Shown here: in pieces, positions 57,557-64,000 of the stretch
How positions within the stretch are numbered: the stretch's first letter is position 1
Layout: each line of letters opens with the position of its first letter
NCBI RefSeq assembly: GCF_041053105.1
Contig: NZ_CP163444.1
Location: forward strand, 868,001-932,000
Direction: 5' to 3'
DNA from: Streptomyces sp. R44
GTDB taxonomy: Bacteria > Actinomycetota > Actinomycetes > Streptomycetales > Streptomycetaceae
DNA: 64,000 bases
Notes under the pieces: generated by a model
What the model saw: only the letters and a program-made list of their open reading frames with translations
What the model was told of the DNA's origin: nothing
The model's database searches: none
Made by a program: the position numbers and the translations under genes

Positions 57557-59202
57557 CGGGTCTCCAGTTCCGGGGTGATGGTGAACGGTTCCGGCGCGAG
57601 TCCTGCCACGCAGCCGGTGTCGGGCGCGGTGGGACGGGTGAGGAAGGAAGCCAGGACGCGCTGTGCGCAGGGCGACTGCGGGACCACGAAGTGCCCGATC
57701 CCGGGAATCCGCACGGCGGTGGAGCGGGGCAGCGTGCGGCCGGTGTACGGGCCCCAGCTCGCCCCCGTCTTCGCGTCGAAGGTGCCGGAGACGATCAGCG
57801 TCGGCACGTTGCTGTACGTGGCCACCCGCTGGATGGCGGTGCGGTCCGGGACGTCCCAGGCACGGCACAGGTCGTGTTCGAAGGGGAGCTGCGGGGCGTG
57901 GGCCAGGACCGTGTCGGGGAATCCGGGGAACGCCCGGCGCCCGGCTGCGAGGACGTCCGCCTTCGAGTAGCCCGGCGCCCACTCGCTGCACGCCACCGAA
58001 TGCGTCAGACCGTGGGCGAACTCGCCGATGGCCGGCGTCGCTCCGGCGGCCTGGGCCTGCGCGAAGCGCTCCGGGTTTCCGTGGGCGAGTTCGTCGAGCG
58101 CGGCGGGGACGTCGACGGCCGGCATCCCGCCACCGTCGGCGACCAGCAGGTTGACCAGCGTGCCGCCGTCGAGGACGACCTTCACCGGGCTTCCGCCGCC
58201 GGGCGGCTGCACCGTGAGCCTCAGGGGGTTCGCCTCCAGGCGCCGGACCTGCTCGGTCAGCGTGCGCGAGAGGTTCGGGTAGCGGCTCTTGCAGGCGGGC
58301 TGGGCCTCGCACGCCGCGAAGATCGTGTTGATCCCCTCCTGGGCGCTGTCCCAGGCCCAGGGCAGGCTCACGATCTGCGGCGGCACGACCGAGTCGATCG
58401 CCACGGAGCGGATCCCCTGGGGGTGCAGGCGCAGATAGGTGAGGGCCAGATCGGTGCCGTACGAGTAGCCGTAGACGTTCCACCTCTTGATGCCGAGCGC
58501 CCTGCGCAGATCGGCGAAGTCGGCGGCGTTCTCGGTGGTGTTGTAGCTGCTGAGCCGGATTCCTTCGGCCGTCAGCCGGTCCCGGCACTGCTTCGCCGCG
58601 CGGACCAGGCCCCGCCCGGTGGAGGGCGCGTCGTAGGGCAGTCCCACGGCGGCGGCGTTGAACCGGTCGATCTCCGGGCAGGCGAGGTTCGGCTGCGAGT
58701 GGAGCGCGCCGCGCTGGGTCATGACGATCAGGTCGCGGTCCCGGTTCACGCCGGAGGCGACCAGGAAGGGGATGGCGCTGATCGCCTCGCCGCCGGGACC
58801 GCCCTCCATGAAGACCACCGGGTCCTGGGCCGGCCTCGACGATGCGGCCGGAACGATGGCGACGGTGAGCTTGACGGTCCGTCCGCCGCGGTGGCCCCGG
58901 GTCTCGGGCACCTCCAGGAGGCCGCAGTGGCCCGGGATCGGCTCGGGCGTGTCCGGGCAGGGGCCGGGTACGAACCGCGCCGGACCTCCCGGACGGGGGT
59001 CGGCGAGGAGGGGTGGGGCGGCACCGCTCGCTGTCGGAGCGACCGCGCCGAGGAAGGCCAGACCGGCCGCGACGAGCGCCACACCGCCGGGCGAGCGCCG
59101 GGAGCGCCGTGGCGCGTACGGTCTCCGTGGCCGCCTTCGTACGGACCTGCCGCTCCCGCGAGCGAACGGCAGGCAGCCTGCTCTGATGCCCTGTTCCGTC
59201 AT
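57553..59202 (-). CDS. Exported TAP-type alpha/beta hydrolase, copy 2
   Basis: A 549-residue paralogue of the next gene. A long Arg-rich N-terminus precedes a hydrophobic signal core (GGVALVAAGLAFLGAVAP). The domain order is the same: FVPGPCPDTPEPIPGHCGLLEVPETRG, GGPGGEAISA, nucleophile G-Y-S-Y-G-T-D in KRWNVYGYSYGTDLALTYLRLHPQG, SGTFDAKTGASWG and GIGHFVVPQSPCAQ. All catalytic residues are present. The tandem arrangement with ATGA coupling points to a local duplication that has diverged. GAGACGGGA lies before the ATG. Confidence 0.87.
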   Translation of the reverse strand: MTEQGIRAGCLPFARGSGRSVRRRPRRPYAPRRSRRSPGGVALVAAGLAFLGAVAPTASGAAPPLLADPRPGGPARFVPGPCPDTPEPIPGHCGLLEVPETRGHRGGRTVKLTVAIVPAASSRPAQDPVVFMEGGPGGEAISAIPFLVASGVNRDRDLIVMTQRGALHSQPNLACPEIDRFNAAAVGLPYDAPSTGRGLVRAAKQCRDRLTAEGIRLSSYNTTENAADFADLRRALGIKRWNVYGYSYGTDLALTYLRLHPQGIRSVAIDSVVPPQIVSLPWAWDSAQEGINTIFAACEAQPACKSRYPNLSRTLTEQVRRLEANPLRLTVQPPGGGSPVKVVLDGGTLVNLLVADGGGMPAVDVPAALDELAHGNPERFAQAQAAGATPAIGEFAHGLTHSVACSEWAPGYSKADVLAAGRRAFPGFPDTVLAHAPQLPFEHDLCRAWDVPDRTAIQRVATYSNVPTLIVSGTFDAKTGASWGPYTGRTLPRSTAVRIPGIGHFVVPQSPCAQRVLASFLTRPTAPDTGCVAGLAPEPFTITPELETR

Positions 59203-59616
59203 GTGATCCCGTCTCTGTGATGACCTCGGCCGCGCCGAGACCGACGACGATGCTGCGCGGCTCCGCGCGTCCCCGTACGCCCGTGTGCGTCGGGTGGCGG
59301 CCACCGCGAAGGCCAGCCTCTGCCGGGGGAAGGACGTCCACCACCGGGGAGCTCCACTCGGAGCAGTCGTCGCCCACCCGCTCGGGAGCCGCCGCGTCAG
59401 CCGAACGGCCGATACGCGGCCGTGGCCGGCTTCCGCGCACGACGACACGGCCCACGCCGTGAGTACGTCGCGGGGGTGGCGTCACCTGGGGGGCGCCGTG
59501 CGCCGACGACATGGTTGACGATCGAACGACGCTGCGCGGCGGGCCACTTGAGGCTCCGCCCCCACGGGCCACGACCGATGGAGGATCCGGGTGCCGCACC
59601 GGGAGGGACGGTGACG
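59203..59616. other. Gene-free interval upstream of the hydrolase operon
   Basis: These 414 bp between two minus-strand genes hold no supported coding frame: every open frame here runs into its neighbour and lacks a ribosome site. It must contain the promoter of the hydrolase pair and the terminator of the channel gene, but I see neither a clear -10/-35 pair nor a perfect hairpin. The composition is that of the flanking genes. Confidence 0.5.
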
Positions 59617-61488
59617 CTACCCCTCGGCGAAGACGACCACCGCGTCGCCGGGGCCGAGCACGAGCGGCGCGGTCCTGGGCGGGTTGAGGAAGATCCCGTA
59701 CATCGGCGGTGTGTCGCCGTGCCGCGCGAGGCGGTAGCCGATCGCCGTCTCTCCCCTGCGCCGGGCGGACTCGATGACCGTGGCGAAGTCGGCCTCGACC
59801 CCGGGAAGCACGTAGTCGGTCGCCGGCTTGAGGTAGATCTCCGAGCCCTCCGGGTCGAAGAGATCGGTGAACACGGCGTAGAGGGCCTGGTTCTCCGTCA
59901 GCTGGGTGAGCAGCAGGCTGATCACCTTGGTGCTGACGATGAAGTCGTCGGCCTTGGTGACCTGGGCGACCTCGCGGTTGGCGTCGTCGTTCATCTCCGT
60001 GACGATCGAGTACGGGTCGCCGAGCCGTTCCTCGATGTCCCGGAGGTGGAGCAGGGTGACCAGCGTCCGGTCGTCGGCGGGCCCGGGCGCGAAGGTGTCG
60101 TCGGAGAGGACGACGATGTGCTGGTAACTGCCCAGGTTCAGGGCCTCCAGTGACGACCTCCTGGTCGGCTCGCAGTGGGTGTGGCCGACCGTGAGGTTGA
60201 CCAGGGCCCCGTGCAGGGCGGACTCCGGGCGGCGCGGGGCCGCGATGTCCAGGGTCGAGCCGGGCTCGACGAAGCTGTCGAGCAGGGTGACGAGCTTGGC
60301 CGTACGGGAGTTCTCGCCGATCAGGAGGGTGCGGTCGACGGCGGGCGGCTGGGCGGGGGCCGAGGTGATCGCCGACTCGTTGATCGGCGGCCGGGTGCCG
60401 GCGAGCCGGATGAGCAGGTCGTCTCCGGCGACCACGAGCATCTGGTCGCCGGGCGCGACGACCGTGTCCATCGGGGGATTGACGAGGACCGTGCCGTCGG
60501 CCCTGCGGATGCCGACCGGGACGCCGAGCTCGTACGCGTGCAGCGTGTCTCCGAACGTCCCGCCGGCCAGGGAGGGTTCGTCCCTGAAGTAGAACTCGTT
60601 GCCGACGAAGCTGAGCAGTTCGTTGAAGACGGTGGAGAGCCCGGTCTGCCGGTGCGCCTGCGCGATGAGGCGTACGGCGATGTCCTCGGCGTCGATCACC
60701 AGGGCGGTCCCTCCGGCGGCCAGGCGGGCGGCGGCGAGGTTCTCCGAGTCGTGCACGGCCGCCACGACATGGGGACGCGTGCCGCTCCACCGGCGGCTGC
60801 TCAGCAGCAGCAGCACCTTGATGACGTCCACGTCGCGGTCGTCGCCGACCGGCGGCAGCACCATGATCGACTTGGCCGTGTCCGGGCTGACGAGTTCCAG
60901 GTCCGCCCGCACGAGGGGGTTGCCGGAGCGGCAGATGACGCGCGTGCTGCCCGTGTCGGGGATCCGCGCGCGGATGGCGTCCTCCATGGAGACCTTGTCC
61001 CGGTCGGCGAGGATCACCACACACGAGCGTCGTTCGCTCTGGTTCGCCTCGACGAGCTCGGCGACCACGGTGAAGACCTGGTCCGACCAGCCGAGGACGA
61101 TCGTGTGCCCGCGCTCGATCAGTTGGGAGCGGCCCTTGCGCAGTTCCTGGATCTTCTGGTTCAGGCCGGTGGTCAGGACGCCGATGAGCGCGCTGACGAT
61201 GAAGATCCCGCCGATCGTCACCGCCAGCATGAGGGCGAGGAACACGGGCCCGCCCGTGTCGCCGCCCATGGTGCCGGCGTCGAGGGTGCGCAGGAGGCTC
61301 ATCCACGCCACCCCCGGCCAACCGCCGTTGTTCTCGGCGTCGGTGTCGGTGAAGGCGACGACCAAGGTCGAGGCCAGGCCGATCAGCAGGAGCGAGGCGA
61401 GCCCCAACCAGCTGATCAGGGCTGGGGTTCCCCGGTCCATGGTGCCGTCGAACCAGTACCGAAAACGGGTCCGCAGCCTCTTCCACAT
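59617..61488 (-). CDS. CASTOR/POLLUX-type ion channel with RCK-like domains
   Basis: A 623-residue channel. Two or three transmembrane helices with a pore-like loop (ALISWLGLASLLLIGLASTLVVAF, DAGTMGGDTGGPVFLALMLAVTIGGIFIVSALIGVLTTGL) are followed by LNQKIQELRKGRSQLIERGHTIVLGWSDQVFTVVAELVEAN, the signature of CASTOR/POLLUX proteins, and two tandem RCK-like nucleotide-binding domains (LIDAEDIAVRLIAQAH-like segments, then a second fold ending in VVFAEG). There is no TVGYG filter, as in this family. It would carry cations under control of a bound ligand. ATG 61488 follows GAGGGGA. Confidence 0.87.
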   Translation of the reverse strand: MWKRLRTRFRYWFDGTMDRGTPALISWLGLASLLLIGLASTLVVAFTDTDAENNGGWPGVAWMSLLRTLDAGTMGGDTGGPVFLALMLAVTIGGIFIVSALIGVLTTGLNQKIQELRKGRSQLIERGHTIVLGWSDQVFTVVAELVEANQSERRSCVVILADRDKVSMEDAIRARIPDTGSTRVICRSGNPLVRADLELVSPDTAKSIMVLPPVGDDRDVDVIKVLLLLSSRRWSGTRPHVVAAVHDSENLAAARLAAGGTALVIDAEDIAVRLIAQAHRQTGLSTVFNELLSFVGNEFYFRDEPSLAGGTFGDTLHAYELGVPVGIRRADGTVLVNPPMDTVVAPGDQMLVVAGDDLLIRLAGTRPPINESAITSAPAQPPAVDRTLLIGENSRTAKLVTLLDSFVEPGSTLDIAAPRRPESALHGALVNLTVGHTHCEPTRRSSLEALNLGSYQHIVVLSDDTFAPGPADDRTLVTLLHLRDIEERLGDPYSIVTEMNDDANREVAQVTKADDFIVSTKVISLLLTQLTENQALYAVFTDLFDPEGSEIYLKPATDYVLPGVEADFATVIESARRRGETAIGYRLARHGDTPPMYGIFLNPPRTAPLVLGPGDAVVVFAEG

Positions 61489-61637
61489 CGCCGAAATCCC
61501 CTCCCCCGCTGCAGCGCCCGCCGGGTCGGACGGGCACGCGACCAGCCGGACCACGGCAGACGCAGTCGATCATTCTCGCAGCAACTTCCGGCGCGGCCGC
61601 CTCCGTCGAATCGGCGGGAACCTCCCGCCGCACTGAT

Positions 61638-61658
61638 ACGTTCTACAAGAACGTAGAA
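61638..61658. promoter_or_regulatory. Nested dyads upstream of the TerB-like gene
   Basis: ACGTTCT-ACA-AGAACGT (61638-61654) is a perfect dyad with 7-bp arms. TTCTAC and GTAGAA (61641-61646 and 61653-61658) form a second, overlapping one. It lies 35-55 bp before the TerB start, a normal operator position. It is not the GAAC-N4-GTTC LexA box, whose arms are the other way round. Confidence 0.55.
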
Positions 61659-61692
61659 GCAATGGACCGCTCGACGTCTGGAGTGCTCAGCC

Positions 61693-62148
61693 ATGGCCCT
61701 GTGGGACCGCATCAAGGAGTCCGCATCGACGATGCAGACCCAGCTGGTGGCGAAGAAGAACGACCTGAAGAGCGGCGCGTTCCGCGACGCGAGCATGGCC
61801 ATGTGCGCGCTCGTCGCCGCCGCCGACGGCACGGTCGACCCCGCCGAGCGCCGCCGGGTCGCCCAGCTCATCGCGAGCAACGAAGTACTGCAGAACTTCG
61901 ACGCGACCGACCTCCAGCGCCGCTTCGACGCCAATCTCGACAAGCTCACCGCCGACTTCGACTTCGGCAAGGTGAGCGTGCTCCAGGAGATCGCCAAGGC
62001 GAAGAAGAAGCCGGCCGAGGCCCGCGCCGTCGTCCAGATCGGCATCGTGATCGGCGGTGCCGACGGCGACTTCGACAAGACCGAGCAGGCCGTCGTGAGG
62101 GAGGCGTGCTTCACCCTCGACCTGCCGCCCCACGAGTTCGACCTCTAG
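61693..62148 (+). CDS. terB: TerB-like tellurite-resistance family protein
   Basis: A 151-residue helical protein with the TerB features SMAMCALVAAADGTVDPAERRRVAQLI and a second acidic loop DGDFDKTEQAVVREACFTLDLPP (about 124-146). The two acidic loops bind metal, probably Ca or Mn. Its usual partners (TerC, TerD, TerE) are not in the window, so tellurite resistance as such is not implied. It is divergent from the channel gene, with a dyad between them. Confidence 0.87.
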   Translation: MALWDRIKESASTMQTQLVAKKNDLKSGAFRDASMAMCALVAAADGTVDPAERRRVAQLIASNEVLQNFDATDLQRRFDANLDKLTADFDFGKVSVLQEIAKAKKKPAEARAVVQIGIVIGGADGDFDKTEQAVVREACFTLDLPPHEFDL

Positions 62149-62165
62149 GACCTTCTGAACTCGGG

Positions 62166-63095
62166 CTACATCGGGGTGGCCGCGCGCAGGACGAGGACGA
62201 GCGTGACGGCGGAGTTCGCGGAGGACAGCGCCGACACGGCCGTGCCTGCCGCGGCACCCCAGACGGCCACACCGGCGGCCGTGAAGACCGACGGCCACGC
62301 ACGGACCGCCGGGGCCGGCCTCAGGAGCGCCGCCACCCGGCGGGGCACGGGGCCGGCCACGGCGAGCGCGGGAAGCATGGCCGCGAGCGGCCCCCGGGAG
62401 GTGAGGGCCGCCTTGCCGATGGCTCGCGCGACGGTACGCCGGCTGCCGACGGCGACGGCCGCCTCCTCGTCCGCCCACCGCTCGGCGGTGTACGTCACGG
62501 CCGTGCGCAACGGGCGCAGGAACGGGTTCGCCCGGGCCGCCAGGTGCACCGCCGGCAGATGACGGTGGTGACGGCCGTTCAGATGGGCGCGCTCATGGGC
62601 GAAGAGCGCCCTGCGCTCGGCGGAGCTCAGCCCGGCCGGCATCCCCGTGCTGGCCACCACCCGAGCATGGCGGCCGTGCAGCGCGTACGCGTAGGGATCG
62701 GCGTCGGGCAGCACCGCGACGGACCTCGTCGGCAGCCCGGCGAGCGCCGCCTCCGCACGCCGACGCACCCGCGCATGGCGCCAGGCCGTCCACCCGCACG
62801 AGACGAGCACCGCGAGCAGCGCGGGGATGGCCGCCCTGCCGGCGATCTCGTCGTACGGGACGGCCGCGCGCACCTCGGGGTCCGACCACCCGTCGGGCAG
62901 CGGGTTGCCCGGCAGTCGGGCCGTTCCCACGATCACGAGGAGCCCCAGGCACAGGGTGCTGCACACGGCGAGGACGGCGGCGACCGCGACGAGCAGCCGG
63001 GTCGCGGTGCGCGGATGCAGACGCTGCTCCGCGAGGCGGGCGACCGGCCAGGCGGTGAGCGGGAGAACCAGCGGCAGGAAGACGAAAACCCCCAT
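62166..63095 (-). CDS. M56-family membrane metallopeptidase
   Basis: A 309-residue protein. Three N-terminal helices precede SSAERRALFAHERAHLNGRHH, which holds the zinc motif H-E-x-x-H, and AERWADEEAAVAVGSRRTVARAI with the third ligand Glu. Hydrophobic helices follow. This is the BlaR1/M56 type without a penicillin-binding domain. In the M56/BlaI pair the peptidase cleaves the BlaI-type repressor when a signal is sensed. The BlaI gene lies just upstream (5 bp), so the pair is one operon. Confidence 0.9.
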   Translation of the reverse strand: MGVFVFLPLVLPLTAWPVARLAEQRLHPRTATRLLVAVAAVLAVCSTLCLGLLVIVGTARLPGNPLPDGWSDPEVRAAVPYDEIAGRAAIPALLAVLVSCGWTAWRHARVRRRAEAALAGLPTRSVAVLPDADPYAYALHGRHARVVASTGMPAGLSSAERRALFAHERAHLNGRHHRHLPAVHLAARANPFLRPLRTAVTYTAERWADEEAAVAVGSRRTVARAIGKAALTSRGPLAAMLPALAVAGPVPRRVAALLRPAPAVRAWPSVFTAAGVAVWGAAAGTAVSALSSANSAVTLVLVLRAATPM

Positions 63096-63100
63096 GGCGG

Positions 63101-63517
63101 TCAGTCTTCCCCCTCCTCCGGGGCCTCCTCGGAGACCTCGGCGAGGAGTTCACGCAGCAGTCGCTCGTCGTTCGGCGACAGCGCGGTCACGAAGCTCGCG
63201 AGCACCGCCTCCCGGTCCGCCTCCGCGTCGAGCACCCTCCGCATCCGCAGCGCGGCGAGACCGGCCTCGTCCGCGACGGCCGTCCACACGAAGGACCTCC
63301 CGACGCGTTCCCTGGCGACCGCGCCCTTCGCGTGCAGCCGGGTCAGGATCGTGATGACGGTCGTGTAGGCGAGGTCGCCACCGAGGCGCTCCTGCACCCA
63401 CGCCACGGGCACCGGCTCGGCCGCGCCGCGCAGTACGCCCAGCACCTGGGCCTCCAGCTCGCCCAGCCCTCGTCTGCGCGGAGCGGGATCCGCCCCACCG
63501 CCGTTCCGCTCGACCAC
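63101..63517 (-). CDS. BlaI/MecI-family repressor
   Basis: A 138-residue winged-helix repressor. It has LGELEAQVLGVLRGAAEPVPVAWVQERLGGDLAYTTVITILTRLHAKGAVARERVGRSFVWTAV, the BlaI HTH and wing, followed by a dimerisation helix (VLASFVTALSPNDERLLRELLAEVSEE). GTG 63517 has GGGAGGA 9 bases before it and gives the family length; ATG 63574 would add a Gly-rich extension. It controls its own operon with the M56 peptidase. An operator like those of BlaI is not obvious in the gap. Confidence 0.85.
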   Translation of the reverse strand: MVERNGGGADPAPRRRGLGELEAQVLGVLRGAAEPVPVAWVQERLGGDLAYTTVITILTRLHAKGAVARERVGRSFVWTAVADEAGLAALRMRRVLDAEADREAVLASFVTALSPNDERLLRELLAEVSEEAPEEGED

Positions 63518-63823
63518 GCCGCCCGTCCTCCCGTCCACCGCACCCGGGCCGCCCGCCAGGAGGCGGCGGCCCATCGTACTGACCGGCCTCGGGACCCCGT
63601 CATGCCGATCGCCGCCGTCCTGGTCCTCGGCGCCGAGAAGCTGCCGGAGCTCGCCCGTGCCCTGCGGGGACGGACGATGTCCCGCGGCGCCTCGTTCCCC
63701 CACCCGGCCCCGGAAGTCTCCCGCCCGGCCCCGGAAGCGGATCGCGCAACTCCCCTTCCCCTGCTCCCGGATTGCCGCATTCACCCCGAGATCCGATCCC
63801 GCTTCGGTCATGATGGTCGGGTC

Positions 63824-64000
63824 ATGCCGACTCACCGCGCCCTCGACCGCCACCGCTCGGCCCGGCGTCGTCCCGCGGGTGGCGCTGCCGTCCGGGCGAT
63901 CGTCCTCGCGCTGGCCGGCACCGCACTGGCCGCAGGACCGCACCATGCGACGACCGACTCCGCCGTCTCCCGGCCCGCTCCGCTCGTCGCCGCAGTGGCC
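63824..64000 (+). CDS. N-terminus of an exported protein (partial)
   Basis: An open frame of 59 codons from ATG 63824 runs off the window end. It begins MPTHRALDRHRSARRRPAGG, then a hydrophobic core (AIVLALAGTALAAG) with a cleavable-looking end, followed by HHATTDSAVSRPAPLV. This is a Streptomyces-type signal peptide with a basic N-region. The mature protein is outside the window. The ribosome site is weak (GGTCGGG). Confidence 0.5.
   Translation, partial: MPTHRALDRHRSARRRPAGGAAVRAIVLALAGTALAAGPHHATTDSAVSRPAPLVAAVA

Noticed and set aside
55964..61633. A minus-strand open frame of nearly 1,900 codons spanning three genes.
   Set aside because: It only continues the frame of the first hydrolase gene upstream through other genes. 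The upstream part is Arg/Pro-rich nonsense typical of high-GC shadow frames, while the genes in the other frames have clear domains.
61638..61654. Possible LexA (SOS) box before the TerB-like gene.
   Set aside because: The arms read GTTC-N5-GAAC, the reverse orientation of the actinobacterial GAAC-N4-GTTC box.
61693..62148. A tellurite-resistance (ter) operon.
   Set aside because: Only a TerB-like gene is present; TerC, TerD, TerE and TerZ are absent from the window.
62166..63517. A beta-lactamase resistance locus because of BlaI/M56.
   Set aside because: The M56 protein lacks a penicillin-binding domain and no beta-lactamase gene is beside it; the pair is common in actinomycetes with other roles.

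Overview
The window looks like chromosomal DNA of a Streptomyces (high-GC actinomycete). GC is very high, with a strong bias for G or C at third codon positions and frequent GTG starts. It carries families typical of the genus: a streptophobe-type membrane protein, a DUF6777 protein, a mycothiol-dependent enzyme, a cysteine-rich sulfur leader peptide, an ANTAR/SpoIIE phosphatase, and GNNT-N15-GGGTA promoters resembling the SigB-type stress consensus. I see no rRNA, tRNA, CRISPR array, insertion sequence or prophage. About 67 genes are tightly packed, many with ATGA or GTGA stop/start overlaps.

Layout. 0-4 kb: end of a membrane protein, a phospho-acceptor-like protein coupled to a Ser/Thr kinase, and a large unknown. 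4-6 kb: a stand-alone ketoacyl-ACP synthase divergent from a TetR regulator, with two identical-type dyads between them. 6-12 kb: streptophobe and DUF6777 genes, a small universal-stress operon, and a MocR/GntR-aminotransferase regulator with its own perfect inverted repeat. 12-15.5 kb: a probable glutarate module (gcdH, a family III CoA-transferase and an FCD-GntR regulator) around a promoter with three GGATCC-centred dyads. 17-21.3 kb: a leader peptide ending in clustered Cys codons, then a sulfonate monooxygenase/ABC operon. 21-34 kb: many regulators (TetR, MerR, GlxA-AraC, LysR, a two-component pair) beside the enzymes they probably control, plus a secreted amidohydrolase with a discoidin domain and a beta-propeller protein. 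34-43 kb: a Tat-exported multicopper oxidase, a BBE-type flavin oxidase, an SPFH protein, small membrane proteins, a membrane PP2C phosphatase and an FAD/Rieske oxidoreductase.

43-54 kb is the part I find most interesting. It holds UdgX (uracil-DNA crosslinker) and SRAP/HMCES (abasic-site crosslinker), separated by a four-gene operon encoding a YbdK-like carboxylate-amine ligase, a HemK2-like methyltransferase, a CDGSH iron-sulfur protein and a haem-oxygenase-like iron enzyme. Stress-type proteins follow: a tandem paralogue pair, SRPBCC, ANTAR-GAF-PAS-SpoIIE, CsbD and CorA-like. Four transcription units here carry the same promoter pattern with exactly 15 bp spacing, so the region looks like a local general-stress regulon that includes an uncharacterised redox and amide-ligase pathway.

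54-64 kb: a DUF4436 membrane protein, two tandem exported TAP-type alpha/beta hydrolases, a CASTOR/POLLUX-type RCK channel, a TerB-like protein, a BlaI/M56 pair and the start of an exported protein cut by the window edge.

Functions are assigned from motifs and remembered family features, not from searches. Where a start codon is uncertain, this is said.
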